Assembly: GCF_002777425.1 (NCBI RefSeq)
Contig: NZ_MDVC01000115.1
Location: 124,001-188,000 of the forward strand
Length of the DNA stretch: 64,000 bases
Source: Snodgrassella alvi
GTDB taxonomy: Bacteria; Pseudomonadota; Gammaproteobacteria; Burkholderiales; Neisseriaceae
Direction: 5' to 3'
Position numbers and translations under genes: made by a program. Under the pieces are notes generated by a model, which did no database searches, was not told the origin of the DNA, and was given only the letters and a program-made list of their open reading frames with translations. Position 1 is the first letter of the stretch. Each line of letters starts with the position of its first letter. Shown here piece by piece: positions 37,213-46,630 of this stretch.

Positions 37213-37245
37213 AAAAAACCTGCTTGAAAAAATCAAGCAGGTTTT
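37213..37245. terminator. rho-independent terminator of the tRNA operon (bidirectional)
   Basis: Perfect 13-bp arms AAAACCTGCTTGA (37215-37227) and TCAAGCAGGTTTT (37233-37245) with a 5-nt loop; on the minus strand it is followed by a T-run. It ends 8 nt beyond the tRNA-Glu 3' CCA and could also stop read-through from recG. Confidence 0.92.
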
Positions 37246-37252
37246 CAGAATC

Positions 37253-37327
37253 TGGCACGCCCACGGGGAATCGAACCCCGGTTACCGCCGTGAAAGGGCG
37301 ATGTCCTAACCGCTAGACGATGGGCGC
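37253..37327 (-). tRNA. tRNA-Glu (anticodon TTC)
   Basis: On the minus strand a full cloverleaf can be drawn: acceptor GCGCCCA pairing with TGGGCGT, T loop GGTTCGATTCC, anticodon loop CTTTCAC with anticodon TTC, and an encoded 3' CCA (37255-37253). It is 10 nt downstream of tRNA-Arg and precedes a terminator. Confidence 0.96.
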
Positions 37328-37337
37328 GTTGGCTTGA

Positions 37338-37414
37338 TGGTGCACCCGGAGCGATTCGAACGCCCGACCCTCTGGTTCGTAGCCAGATACTCTATCCAAC
37401 TGAGCTACGGGTGC
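37338..37414 (-). tRNA. tRNA-Arg (anticodon ACG)
   Basis: Minus-strand cloverleaf with acceptor GCACCCG/CGGGTGC, D-arm AGCTCAGTTGGATAGAGT, anticodon stem CTGGC and GCCAG-like arm around loop CTACGAA (anticodon ACG, normally edited to ICG), T-arm GTTCGAATC and an encoded CCA. First gene of a two-tRNA operon. Confidence 0.96.
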
Positions 37415-37460
37415 ATTGCTTTCGAACTCGTTTAAGAGTCACCGAAAATCAAGAAGCGCG

Positions 37461-37489
37461 ATAATACGCAATAATCTGTTCTTTGGCAA
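37461..37489 (-). promoter_or_regulatory. promoter of the tRNA-Arg/tRNA-Glu operon
   Basis: Minus strand TTGCCA (37489-37484), exactly 17 nt, then TATTAT (37466-37461); both elements match consensus at five of six positions. The bases right after the -10 are CGCGC, a GC-rich discriminator of the kind found in stable-RNA promoters under stringent control. Start would be about 40 nt before the tRNA. Confidence 0.75.
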
Positions 37490-37570
37490 GCAAAAACGGG
37501 GGTAAAAATGAAATAAATATTTATATTTATGATTTATATAATTATTTTATATAAGCTTCAGGCACGAGAT

Positions 37571-38935
37571 CTACAACATACCAATACCGGATACCTCACG
37601 CGCCAGTTTCGCTGCGGTGTTATCCGTCATGCCGCCGACAAAATCCAGCACTTTCATATAGGCCAGATACAAACCATCGTCTCTGCTTAGCTTCTGCTCC
37701 TTCAATAAGGATAAGGCCAGCTCCTGCCGTTTGCTTAATTTATCGGTTTTAATAAATGCATACACAGCCGGTACCAGCAAGCCCAGTATCGAACCAAGAC
37801 AGGGAAAAGTAGCGATTTCCGTAATCAGCTTACTCTGGTGGCGGAATATCCTTGTCCGTGCCAGCTCCTTGGCTGCATGCAGTGCCTCATTTACGTCCGG
37901 GCTGGCCAGAGCAAGTAAATCTTTGCCGCGAAAGGAGCCATTTAATAAATCACCGTGGTGTTTGATAAAAGTATGCGCAATATCATCTACCGCGCGGCCA
38001 ATAGCAATACCACGCAAACGAGCACAACGTTCCTGACTAGCATACGAATGCCATTCATATTCTTTATTGGTTAGTCTGGACAGGATTTGCTCTACTTCAT
38101 CAACCTGTAATAAGCCCAGCTCCACTGCATCTTCCAAATCCAGCAAGGCGTAACAGATATCATCGGCAGCTTCCATCAGATAAGATAATGGATGCCGTAC
38201 CCAGTGATTTTTACCTGACTGTGGTAGGCCAAGCTGCTGAGCAACACAACGGATAAAAGGCAGCTCTGTCTGATAGATATTAAACTTATGCCGTCCCTGC
38301 TCAGCCGAACTTGTCCAGGGGTATTTCAGCAAGGCACCGATAACTGCTGCGGTGAGCCGCATACCGCCATCGTTCTGATACATTTCCAGACTGGCCACCA
38401 GTCGCAGGCTATGTGCATTACCTTCATAAGTTTCAATATCATTGCGCTCGGCAGTGCTTAGTTGCTGTAAATAATGCGCATGCTGCGGGTCACGAAACCA
38501 TTCTCGCAGTGCATCTTCACCGGTATGCCCAAATGGCGGATTACCAAAATCATGCGCCAGGCAGGCTACCTGTACTATCGCACCAATATCGGCAGCATGA
38601 CTGCCCGGTGGTAAAAAATTACCGGCAGCCAGCATAACGCCGACACGATTGCCCAAACTACGCCCCACACTGGCTACTTCAACACTATGAGTGAGGCGGT
38701 TGTGCGTGTGGTCATGCAAAGCAAACGGATGCACCTGCGTTTTACGTGCCAGACGACGAAAACCGCTGGAAAACACCACACGATCATAATCTATGTGAAA
38801 ATCAGTACGTAAAGCCTCCGCGCCTTCTTCACTGGAAGCGGTCACAGTAGGCACGATACAGCCATTATCCGGTTTAAAACGTTGGGCACTTAATAATTGT
38901 GTCCAGTTCATACAGTATGGCGAAGTTGTTTTCAT
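37571..38935 (-). CDS. dgt: deoxyguanosinetriphosphate triphosphohydrolase-like protein (HD domain)
   Basis: HD-superfamily nucleotide triphosphohydrolase that removes triphosphate from dNTPs. The metal-binding set is present: H in HNRLTHSVEV, HD in CLAHDFGNPPFGHTGEDAL and a later D in EAADDICYALLDLEDAV. Length 454. The N-terminal FSSGFRRLARKTQVHPF is characteristic. A second ATG at 38911 (MNWTQLLSAQRF) matches the usual start of relatives better than 38935; no strong ribosome binding site decides. A CTGTCTGAA uptake-type core lies immediately upstream. Confidence 0.87.
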   Translation of the reverse strand: MKTTSPYCMNWTQLLSAQRFKPDNGCIVPTVTASSEEGAEALRTDFHIDYDRVVFSSGFRRLARKTQVHPFALHDHTHNRLTHSVEVASVGRSLGNRVGVMLAAGNFLPPGSHAADIGAIVQVACLAHDFGNPPFGHTGEDALREWFRDPQHAHYLQQLSTAERNDIETYEGNAHSLRLVASLEMYQNDGGMRLTAAVIGALLKYPWTSSAEQGRHKFNIYQTELPFIRCVAQQLGLPQSGKNHWVRHPLSYLMEAADDICYALLDLEDAVELGLLQVDEVEQILSRLTNKEYEWHSYASQERCARLRGIAIGRAVDDIAHTFIKHHGDLLNGSFRGKDLLALASPDVNEALHAAKELARTRIFRHQSKLITEIATFPCLGSILGLLVPAVYAFIKTDKLSKRQELALSLLKEQKLSRDDGLYLAYMKVLDFVGGMTDNTAAKLAREVSGIGML

Positions 38936-39080
38936 ATTCAGACAGGTTGACAGGCTGAAAGCGCCATAAATCTTTCACTGGCCGATATCATCAATTGTTA
39001 TCATTCAGCCCTGTTTCAACTCATATATTCCTTCATTATTATGCTGGCTCAATGATAACATGCTGTAACCTATACCGTAA

Positions 39081-39842
39081 TCAAAAACGGTTTTTCCATT
39101 CCCGCAAACAGGTAAATACTGCCAGTGGCTCAGTGGACTGCTGCTCAGGCAATCCTTTCTGCACTACTGAAGTGATAACTGGCAGCTGGCTGGTACGCAA
39201 AAAAGGATTGATATCACGTTCATGTGCCAAACTTACCGGTAATGTGGGTAATGTTGCTGTCTGCGATAATGCCTGCCTGATTGCCGGATTATCAGGCTCT
39301 ACAGCCTGAGCAAATTTTAAATTAGCTGCCGTATATTCATGTGCCGGATAGAATAAAGTATCTTGTGGCAAGCTGTTTAAGCGCTGCAAGCTGGCAAACA
39401 TTTGTGCCATAGTTCCGGTAAATACCCGCCCACAACCGGCACTAAACAGCGTATCACCACAAAATACCCGTTGCTGGCCGGCAGAATCAGCCAATATATA
39501 AGCCAGATGATCAGCAGTATGACCGGGAATATGCCATACAGCTACCCGTTGTCCAAAGGCTTCAAATTCGCTACCCTCATTTACTGCCCTGTTCACCTCG
39601 GGCCACTCACCCCAACCAACAACCTCACACTGGGGATAGTGTTGCTTTAACGCTGCTACACCACCAGTATGGTCATGGTGTGCATGGGTAAGCCAGATAG
39701 CATTCAGGTTTAACGCCTGTGCAGCCAGATAATTCTTCACCACGGCCGCTTCACCCGGGTCTACTACTATTGCCTGATTCCCTTGCCGCAACAACCAGAT
39801 ATAATTATCCGACAAGGCTGGTAATGGAACGATTTGCATCAT
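39081..39842 (-). CDS. gloB: hydroxyacylglutathione hydrolase (glyoxalase II)
   Basis: Metallo-beta-lactamase-fold enzyme that hydrolyses S-D-lactoylglutathione in methylglyoxal detoxification. The two-metal motif THAHHDHTGG, HIPGHTADHL and CGDTLFSAGCGRVF, and the C-terminal glutathione-binding region with ERDINPFLR are present in 253 residues, the normal length. The Nudix gene lies 14 nt upstream on the same strand, so the two are probably co-transcribed. Confidence 0.94.
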   Translation of the reverse strand: MMQIVPLPALSDNYIWLLRQGNQAIVVDPGEAAVVKNYLAAQALNLNAIWLTHAHHDHTGGVAALKQHYPQCEVVGWGEWPEVNRAVNEGSEFEAFGQRVAVWHIPGHTADHLAYILADSAGQQRVFCGDTLFSAGCGRVFTGTMAQMFASLQRLNSLPQDTLFYPAHEYTAANLKFAQAVEPDNPAIRQALSQTATLPTLPVSLAHERDINPFLRTSQLPVITSVVQKGLPEQQSTEPLAVFTCLREWKNRF

Positions 39843-39856
39843 GGCTTACTCCTGTT

Positions 39857-40393
39857 TTAGCAATACAATAGCCAGTACTGTAAGGCAATCAGAGTTTTGC
39901 CGTCATGAATCTGGTTATTAGCCAATGCTGTACGCACTTCATCCCGACTTAGTAGCAATGGTTCAAGAATCTCATCTTCATCTGCTGCCAGTGCACTATT
40001 GGGCTGCACATTTTCCGCCAGATAAAGATACATTTTTTCATCACCGAAACCGGGCACAGTATAGAAAGTATGAATAAGTTTAACTTCTGCTGCGGTATAA
40101 GGGGTTTCTTCCGCCAGCTCCCGCAAGGCTGCATCAGCCGGATCCTCATTTTTGCCATCCAGCTTGCCCGCCGGAATTTCCAGTAATGCCTCTCCCACCG
40201 GATAGCGCCACTGCCTTACCAGTACCACTTTCTGTTCAGCAGTCACGGCCAGTACCGCAGCAGCGCCGGGATGCTGTACTACTACCCGCTGTGCCTGATT
40301 GCCATTCGGCAAACTGACTGTATCCTCAAACACATTTAAAAATGAACCTCGATAAATTTCTTTGCTGGTAATTTTGGTTTCGGTTAAATTCAT
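39857..40393 (-). CDS. Nudix hydrolase, ADP-ribose pyrophosphatase type
   Basis: Hydrolyses a nucleoside diphosphate linked to a moiety X, most likely ADP-ribose. The Nudix box region is LLEIPAGKLD followed by DPADAALRELAEETPY; the catalytic RE..EE is intact, and the Pro in place of the usual Gly after EET is, to my memory, common in betaproteobacterial members. The 178 residues and the FYTVPGFGDEKMYLYLAE segment fit ADP-ribose pyrophosphatases. Followed by gloB after 14 nt. Confidence 0.88.
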   Translation of the reverse strand: MNLTETKITSKEIYRGSFLNVFEDTVSLPNGNQAQRVVVQHPGAAAVLAVTAEQKVVLVRQWRYPVGEALLEIPAGKLDGKNEDPADAALRELAEETPYTAAEVKLIHTFYTVPGFGDEKMYLYLAENVQPNSALAADEDEILEPLLLSRDEVRTALANNQIHDGKTLIALQYWLLYC

Positions 40394-40515
40394 ATTAATA
40401 CTTTTTACAGTGACTAAAACCCTAGCGTAGTCATTTCAGTTGCTCATAGCAATATAGGATACTGCTTTAGCGTAAAATAAATAACTCTATATCCATATTT
40501 TTTACTGAATTCATT

Positions 40516-40902
40516 ATGTATTTATCTTTATTCGCCATCGCCAGCGGAGCTGCGCTGGGCGCCATTTTGCGCTGGCTGCTGGGTATCAGCCTGAATTCAC
40601 TTCATTCCTGTCTGCCGTATGGCACCTTAGTGGCCAACTTGATCGGAGCCTATCTGATTGGCCTATCCAGTGGCCTGTTTATGCATTTAGTGAATATTGC
40701 ACCCGAATGGCGATTGTTTGTCATCACCGGTTTTCTTGGCGGACTGACTACTTTTTCAACTTTTTCGCTCGAATCTGTGCAATTACTCCAGTCACAACGC
40801 TATGCTATTGCCATAACCCATATGCTGCTGCATACAGGCGGTTCCTTACTGCTCACCATACTCGGTTTACTAAGCGTACACTGGTGGCTGAAAATCGCCT
40901 GA
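40516..40902 (+). CDS. crcB: fluoride ion channel CrcB/FluC
   Basis: Small dual-topology channel that expels fluoride. Four hydrophobic segments in 128 residues with the family motifs GAALGAILRW, YGTLVANLIGAYLIGL and GFLGGLTTFSTFSLE; the Asn and the Phe-box residues of the pore are kept. I see no fluoride riboswitch upstream. Convergent with the GNAT gene, 18 nt away. Confidence 0.94.
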   Translation: MYLSLFAIASGAALGAILRWLLGISLNSLHSCLPYGTLVANLIGAYLIGLSSGLFMHLVNIAPEWRLFVITGFLGGLTTFSTFSLESVQLLQSQRYAIAITHMLLHTGGSLLLTILGLLSVHWWLKIA

Positions 40903-40920
40903 AACAGCATCATGTGTTTA

Positions 40921-41466
40921 TCAGCCGTCCACAGGCTGCGCTGGTGTTTCCAGAATGAGCTGGTATAGCGCCGCATCCAGCCAGTGGCCGAACTTGAAAC
41001 CAATCTGCGGCAATGTGCCCACATGTTTGAAGCCAAGCTGCTCATGCAGGCCTATGCTGCCACTATTGGCTGCATCAATTACACCCATTAATACATGCAT
41101 ATCTGCCTTTTGTGCACGCGTAATCAGCTCCTGCATCAGCTTGCGTGCCAGCCCCTGCCGCCGGCAGTCATTGCGTACATACACACTGTGTTCTACAGTA
41201 TATTTATTAGCCGGATAATCTCGGAATGCACCCCATGAAGCAAAGGCCAGCAGTTCTCCCTGCCCGTTTACTGCACCAATTACCGGACAGTTGCGCGCAC
41301 GCTTGGCTGCAAACCAGCCTTCCATGAATGACAGTGAGCGCGGTTCATAATCATACAGAGCAGTAGAACCAGCAATAGTATCGTTAAAAAGTGCCAGAAT
41401 GGCTGCCGCGTGTTCTTTTTCCGTACAGTCTACCAGCTTTACCGTATCATTCCTGTCTATATTCAT
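40921..41466 (-). CDS. GNAT family N-acetyltransferase (phosphinothricin acetyltransferase-like)
   Basis: Acetyl-CoA-dependent acetyltransferase of 181 residues. The acetyl-CoA loop is VRNDCRRQGLARKLMQEL, followed by VLMGVIDAANSGSIGLHEQL and GFKHVGTLPQIGFKFGHWLD, which are typical of the PAT/Bar-like subgroup acting on small amino compounds. The ATG at 41466 follows GGGAGAAAG; the longer frame reaches back into the ABC-F terminator and is not the start. Substrate unknown. Confidence 0.85.
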   Translation of the reverse strand: MNIDRNDTVKLVDCTEKEHAAAILALFNDTIAGSTALYDYEPRSLSFMEGWFAAKRARNCPVIGAVNGQGELLAFASWGAFRDYPANKYTVEHSVYVRNDCRRQGLARKLMQELITRAQKADMHVLMGVIDAANSGSIGLHEQLGFKHVGTLPQIGFKFGHWLDAALYQLILETPAQPVDG

Positions 41467-41482
41467 TATCTTTCTCCCATAT

Positions 41483-41510
41483 AAAAAAACTGCCTGTAAA
41501 CACAGGCAGT
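41483..41510 (-). terminator. rho-independent terminator of the ABC-F gene
   Basis: Perfect arms ACTGCCTGT (41489-41497) and ACAGGCAGT (41502-41510) with a 4-nt loop, followed on the minus strand by a T-run. It starts 11 nt after the ABC-F stop. Confidence 0.92.
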
Positions 41511-41520
41511 CAGCACACAA

Positions 41521-43149
41521 TCAGACCAAACCTTTTTTGGCCAGATAGCCTTCATAATCACCCAGATAATACTCAAAGCCGCCTTCACCATCCAGCTCAA
41601 GAATCTGCGTAGCCAGACTGGAAACAAACTGGCGATCATGAGATACAAACACCAGCGTACCCGGGAATTTTTCCAGCGCCATATTTAACGCTTCAATGCT
41701 TTCCATATCCATGTGGTTAGTGGGTTCATCCATCACCAGCACATTCGGTTCCTGCAAAATCAGCTTGCCATACAGCATACGGCCTTTTTCACCGCCCGAC
41801 AGTACTTGCACCTGCTTGCCCACTTCATTGCTGCCAAAAAGCAAGCGCCCCAACGTACCGCGAATTACCTGCTCATCATCGCCTTCTTTACCCCACTGGC
41901 GCATCCACTCAGTTAAAGTCATCGGTACATCAAAATCATTTTCGTGGTCTTGCGGATAATAGCCTACCTGTGCTTTTTCCGCCCATTTAACTGTACCTGT
42001 ATCTGCCTTGATACCTTCGTTACAGGCTTCATCGTATGCACCGGCCAGTAATTTCAGCAGAGTGGATTTACCGGCACCATTCGGGCCGATAATGGCCAGT
42101 CGTTCACCAGCATCCAGCATCAGACTTAACTTGTTAAACAATTGCCGGTCGAACCGTTTGGATAATTCCTGCACTTCCAGCGCCTGTCGGTGCAGTTTTT
42201 TCTTATCGTCAAAATTAAAGCGGATAAACGGACTCTGACGGCTGGATGGCTTCACTTCTACCATATCGGCCTTGATCTTGTCTGCCAGTTTGGCACGACT
42301 GGTTGCCTGCCGTGCCTTGGATTTATTGGCAGAAAAACGCGCCACAAACTCCTGCAATTCCTGTAGTTTTTCCTTGGCTTTGGCATTGTCTTTCAGGGTA
42401 CGTTCACGAGCCTGAGTTGAAGCCAGCATATAATCATCATAATTCCCCGGATACAGTGTAATGCCACCATAATCCACATCGGCCATATAAGTGCACACTT
42501 CATTTAGGAAGTGGCGGTCGTGTGAAATAATAATCATAGTAGATTCATAGCTATTCAATACCCCTTCCAGCCAGCGAATGGTATTGATATCCAGATTATT
42601 GGTGGGTTCATCCAACAGCAGCACATCCGGTTTAGAAAACAGTGCCTGCGCCAGCAGTACGCGCAGTTTAAAGCCGGGCGCCACTTCACTCATACTGGCA
42701 TTATGTAAATGCTCATCAATACCCACACCGGCAAGCAATTCGGCGGCACGTGCCTCAGCCGTATAACCGTCATACTCGGCAAACTTAGCTTCCAAATCAG
42801 CCGCGCGCATATAGTCATCTTCAGTAGCATCTGGATTGGCATAGATAGCATCACGCTCTGTCATAGCTGCCCACATTTCCGTATGCCCCATCAACACCAC
42901 GTCCAGCACCCGCATATCTTCATATGCAAACTGATCCTGACGCAGCTTACCCAGCCGCAACCCCTGATCGATGGCAACTTCACCACTGCTAGGTTCCAGA
43001 TCACCACCCAGAATTTTCATAAAAGTTGATTTACCTGATCCGTTGGCACCAATCAAACCATAACGATGGCCGCCACCGAATTTCACTGACACATTTTCAA
43101 ACAATGGCTTAGCGCCAAACTGCATCGTAATATTATTGGTACTGATCAC
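41521..43149 (-). CDS. ybiT: ABC-F family ATPase, YbiT type
   Basis: Cytosolic ribosome-associated ABC-F protein with two nucleotide-binding domains and no membrane segments. Walker A motifs are GANGSGKST and GPNGAGKST, signatures [18 protein letters not shown] and [14 protein letters not shown], Walker [12 protein letters not shown] and [12 protein letters not shown] basic inter-domain linker (about 240-310) is the P-site tRNA-interaction motif. The start is GTG at 43149 ([19 protein letters not shown] follows), 9 nt after AAAGGAAAC, and gives 542 residues; the longer frame is not conserved in relatives. YbiT assignment rests on the characteristic N-terminal block. Confidence 0.88.
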   Translation of the reverse strand: MISTNNITMQFGAKPLFENVSVKFGGGHRYGLIGANGSGKSTFMKILGGDLEPSSGEVAIDQGLRLGKLRQDQFAYEDMRVLDVVLMGHTEMWAAMTERDAIYANPDATEDDYMRAADLEAKFAEYDGYTAEARAAELLAGVGIDEHLHNASMSEVAPGFKLRVLLAQALFSKPDVLLLDEPTNNLDINTIRWLEGVLNSYESTMIIISHDRHFLNEVCTYMADVDYGGITLYPGNYDDYMLASTQARERTLKDNAKAKEKLQELQEFVARFSANKSKARQATSRAKLADKIKADMVEVKPSSRQSPFIRFNFDDKKKLHRQALEVQELSKRFDRQLFNKLSLMLDAGERLAIIGPNGAGKSTLLKLLAGAYDEACNEGIKADTGTVKWAEKAQVGYYPQDHENDFDVPMTLTEWMRQWGKEGDDEQVIRGTLGRLLFGSNEVGKQVQVLSGGEKGRMLYGKLILQEPNVLVMDEPTNHMDMESIEALNMALEKFPGTLVFVSHDRQFVSSLATQILELDGEGGFEYYLGDYEGYLAKKGLV

Positions 43150-43295
43150 AGGAATGTTTCCTTTAAAATCCTGACAAAATAGCTTAATTTTAGCACAGAC
43201 ACATGCCAAAATTCGGCAATCCCTGTACTGACGTTTACAATATAGTCATTTAAAATATAAAAAACACTTTTTATCTACTACAAATTCATAGTGAT

Positions 43296-44522
43296 ATGGC
43301 CAAATTAAGCCCTAAACTAATAGCCTTATTATTGCTCTGTGGTGCCATTGCAGGTGTGGCCGGCATGGCGCTTATCGGCTTATTGCATCTTATTCAGCAG
43401 ATAGTTTACGGAATTTCCCGCGTTAATGGCATCACTTTTCGTAACATAGTCGAACAAACCAGCGCTACACATCGGCTACTGGCCTTAAGCGGCTGTGGCG
43501 TGGTTGCCGGCACAGGTTGGTTCTTACTACACCGTTATGCTTCCAAACTGGTTGATATCAAACAGGCAATCGGTAACAGTGCCACGCCTATACCACTAAC
43601 TACCACCTTGATTCATGGCCTGCTCCAGATATTTACCGTAGGTATGGGTTCTCCCCTTGGACGTGAAACAGCACCACGTGAAATCAGTTCGGCACTTGCT
43701 GATTATATTAGCCGTCGCTTATCTATCAGCACTGAGGAGCGCAAAATCCTGCTGGCCTGTAGTGCGGCTGCCGGTCTAGCTGCAGTTTTTGATGTGCCAC
43801 TAGCCGGTGCCCTCTTTGCGCTGGAAACCTTACTATTCAGTTTTCAGCGTAATCATGTTATCGCTGCTTTAATCTGCTGTACGACTGCTGCCTGGGTCGC
43901 CCGTCTGGGGTTAGGCAGCTTGCCAGCCTATCAGCTACCAGTCTTTACTTTGAACAGCCCTCTATTAATTTGGGCACTGCTGCTCGGCCCGGTAATCGTT
44001 GCCAGCTCATGGTTGTTACAACGCCAGCTGGCCTACTGTAAACCAGCCGCTCGTAGTAATCCCAAACTGATTTTTATCAGTATAGCTGCTTTTATATTAA
44101 TTGGTGTCATGGCTATATGGTTACCAGAAATACTGGGTAATGGCAAAGCCGGTAACGAACTGTTGTTTAATGACAGTATTGGCTGGCATTACGCTCTGGC
44201 ACTGCTAATCAGCAAATGGCTGGCACTGCTGCTGGCAACCCGTGGCGGCGCTTATGGTGGCTTTATTACCCCCTCAATGATGCTCGGCGGGCTCATCGCA
44301 TTACTGGCAGCCACAGCATGGAACAGCGTACTACCATCAGTGCCCGTTATTGCCGCAGTGGTGACTGGCGCCACCGTTTTTCTGGCCATACAGCAAAAAA
44401 TGCCCCTCACCGCCATATTATTTGTACTGGAAATAACCAATATCACACCAGACTTTATCATGCCTGTGAGCCTGTGTCTGCTTACCGCATTACCCTGCCA
44501 ACAGCTCTTAAACAAACAGTAA
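43296..44522 (+). CDS. ClC family chloride channel/antiporter
   Basis: Integral membrane protein of 408 residues with ten or more hydrophobic helices. The ClC anion-pathway motifs are recognisable: GMGSPLGRETAP (in place of GREGP), AAGLAAVFDVPLAGALFALE and GGAYGGFITPSMMLGG. There is no C-terminal CBS pair. Whether it is a channel or H+-coupled exchanger cannot be read with certainty; the position corresponding to the gating Glu is in GRETAP. Ends 22 nt from the convergent hemF. Confidence 0.85.
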   Translation: MAKLSPKLIALLLLCGAIAGVAGMALIGLLHLIQQIVYGISRVNGITFRNIVEQTSATHRLLALSGCGVVAGTGWFLLHRYASKLVDIKQAIGNSATPIPLTTTLIHGLLQIFTVGMGSPLGRETAPREISSALADYISRRLSISTEERKILLACSAAAGLAAVFDVPLAGALFALETLLFSFQRNHVIAALICCTTAAWVARLGLGSLPAYQLPVFTLNSPLLIWALLLGPVIVASSWLLQRQLAYCKPAARSNPKLIFISIAAFILIGVMAIWLPEILGNGKAGNELLFNDSIGWHYALALLISKWLALLLATRGGAYGGFITPSMMLGGLIALLAATAWNSVLPSVPVIAAVVTGATVFLAIQQKMPLTAILFVLEITNITPDFIMPVSLCLLTALPCQQLLNKQ

Positions 44523-44544
44523 ACCAAAAGGATTCGCTATCAGC

Positions 44545-45471
44545 CTAAACCGGACAGGTTTCGGCTTCTGCCAGCCAATCGTGTATACGCAAATATTCTG
44601 CCAACTGGGTTTCAGCAGAACCCATTCCTGGTTCGTACTGGTATTCAAAGCGGGCTAAAGGCGGCATTGACATCAGAATTGACTCAGTGCGTCCGCCGGC
44701 ATGCAAACCAAACTGCGTACCGCGGTCGCACAACAGATTAAATTCAATATAGCGCCCGCGCCGGTATAACTGAAATTGTCGCTCCCGTTCTCCATAAATC
44801 ATATTTTTACGTCGTGCCACAATAGGCAGGTATGCCTGTAAATAAGCTGCACTTACCGTCTGTACAAAAGCAAAACACTGTGCAAAATCCCAACGGTTTA
44901 AATCATCAAAAAATAAACCGCCCACACCTCGTTGCTCCTGCCGATGTGGTAGATAAAAATAACGATCACACCACTCTTTAAATTCGGTATATACCGTTGT
45001 ACCAAATGGCAAACACGCCTCACGCGCCACCTGATGCCAATGCACCACATCTTCCGTAAATGGATAAAATGGCGTCAGATCAAAACCTCCGCCAAACCAC
45101 CAAACCGGCTTGGCCTGTTCAGGATAGGCCACAAACAGACGCACATTGGCATGGCTAGTTGGAACATATGGATTACGCGGATGTACTACCAGTGATATCC
45201 CCATGGCTTCATACGGAGCACCAACCAGATACTGGCGTTGCTGTGTTGCTGAAACTGGCATCGCTTTACCCGTTACATGGGAAAAATTTACGCCAGCCTG
45301 CTCAAACACAGCACCGTCTTTCAGCACCATACTGCATCCCTTGCCCAGACCACCAGACCATTCATCTGCCACAAACCCCGCAGCACCATCCTCCTGTGTC
45401 AGAGCTTCAGTTAAACTTGCCTGTAAATTTTTAAAAAAATTTAAAACTTGATTAAACTCATCACAACTCAT
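44545..45471 (-). CDS. hemF: oxygen-dependent coproporphyrinogen III oxidase
   Basis: Converts coproporphyrinogen III to protoporphyrinogen IX using O2 in heme synthesis. The 308 residues contain [48 protein letters not shown] and [18 protein letters not shown], all strongly conserved. Implies aerobic or microaerobic growth. The ribosome binding site is weak. Divergent from the grxB gene across a 240-bp AT-rich spacer. Confidence 0.96.
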   Translation of the reverse strand: MSCDEFNQVLNFFKNLQASLTEALTQEDGAAGFVADEWSGGLGKGCSMVLKDGAVFEQAGVNFSHVTGKAMPVSATQQRQYLVGAPYEAMGISLVVHPRNPYVPTSHANVRLFVAYPEQAKPVWWFGGGFDLTPFYPFTEDVVHWHQVAREACLPFGTTVYTEFKEWCDRYFYLPHRQEQRGVGGLFFDDLNRWDFAQCFAFVQTVSAAYLQAYLPIVARRKNMIYGERERQFQLYRRGRYIEFNLLCDRGTQFGLHAGGRTESILMSMPPLARFEYQYEPGMGSAETQLAEYLRIHDWLAEAETCPV

Positions 45472-45708
45472 GAAAAAACCGTGAACTAAAATTAATTAAT
45501 ATATGTATAATATCAATTAATTCTTATTAAAAAATAATTCAAAAAACCAGATTTTTTAAAATTAAAAATATTATGTAAAGAAAGTATTTTACTGCACATT
45601 TATCATCATCAAGAGGCTAATTACAACATTCATACCTAATAAATGTGTTCCAGACAGCGCAAACAGCATCTCTTTAATTCACACAATATACTAAACAAGG
45701 AAACCAGA

Positions 45709-46356
45709 ATGAAACTTTATCTTTATGACCATTGCCCCTACTGTGTACGTGTCCGCATGATATGTGGTAAAAAAATCGTACCAGTAGAAAATATTTACCT
45801 GCTCAACGATGATGAAGACACACCTAATAAACTAATCGGCACGAAAATGGTACCGATTTTGATGAAAGACGATGGCAGTGCCATGGGTGAAAGCATGGAT
45901 ATTGTGCACTATATCGACCAGCTTGCCGGTGATACTTTATTAAACAGCACAGTTCGCCCCGAAATTGAAGGCTGGATAAAAATTGTAGATACTTACCGCA
46001 ATTTCCTTACCTTGCCGCGCTGCATCAGTATTAATCTGCCCGAATTTGCAACTCAAAGTGCCATAGATTATTTTGTTAACAAAAAAACAGCTATCTATGG
46101 CGATTTTCAACAACATCTGCTTAACAGCCAAATCTATATTAAGCGCCTGAGTGCCGATTTGATTGCATTGTCACCATTACTTATCAGCGATTGCGGTGCC
46201 AGCGGTACATTTGGCATAGAAGATATTCTGTTATTTCCATTACTGCGCAATCTGACCATGGTTAAAGGTGTTGAATGGACGGCACCAGTACTTGACTACA
46301 TGCACAGCATCAGCCGCATTACTCGAATTCCGCTGTTTGATGACCGAGTCATCTAA
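45709..46356 (+). CDS. grxB: glutaredoxin 2
   Basis: Atypical glutaredoxin with a GST fold. N-terminal thioredoxin-like domain with the active site HCPYCVR at residues 8-14, the TKMVPIL cis-Pro loop and GESMDIVHYID; C-terminal all-helical domain to residue 215. The ATG at 45709 follows AAGGAAACCAGA; the frame is open 22 codons earlier but those are not conserved. Followed by its own terminator. Confidence 0.93.
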   Translation: MKLYLYDHCPYCVRVRMICGKKIVPVENIYLLNDDEDTPNKLIGTKMVPILMKDDGSAMGESMDIVHYIDQLAGDTLLNSTVRPEIEGWIKIVDTYRNFLTLPRCISINLPEFATQSAIDYFVNKKTAIYGDFQQHLLNSQIYIKRLSADLIALSPLLISDCGASGTFGIEDILLFPLLRNLTMVKGVEWTAPVLDYMHSISRITRIPLFDDRVI

Positions 46357-46377
46357 AATTTCTTCTTTGTCCTAATT

Positions 46378-46410
46378 GGCAGGCGATACTATGTATCGGC
46401 TGCCTTTTTT
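46378..46410 (+). terminator. rho-independent terminator of grxB
   Basis: Arms GGCAGGCGATAC (46378-46389) and GTATCGGCTGCC (46393-46404) with one mismatch and a 3-nt loop, then six T. It starts 21 nt past the stop. Confidence 0.9.
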
Positions 46411-46630
46411 ATTAGATGATATTCATAAATATCAACTTATAATGAGTTTACCAACATTCTAGTGTTGCAAATTACTCACTGCCACAATAAATATTGATAA
46501 AAGATTAACATTCTGCTTAAATTTACTGTATACATAAACAATATAGAAAATATAACCATGTGATTATCAAGAAAACTATTTATTCATTTTCTATCTATTA
46601 ATGAATAATCAACTTTAGAGAAAATACATC

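Noticed and set aside
37115-37309. Small plus-strand frame running into the tRNA genes
   Set aside because: Overlaps the terminator and tRNA-Glu on the other strand; no coding features.
40090-40120. Pro in place of Gly in the Nudix box as a sign of inactivity
   Set aside because: The catalytic RE..EE residues are intact and EETPY is, as far as I recall, usual in betaproteobacterial ADP-ribose pyrophosphatases.
40394-40515. Fluoride riboswitch ahead of crcB
   Set aside because: The leader is short and shows neither the pseudoknot sequences nor a terminator-type stem.
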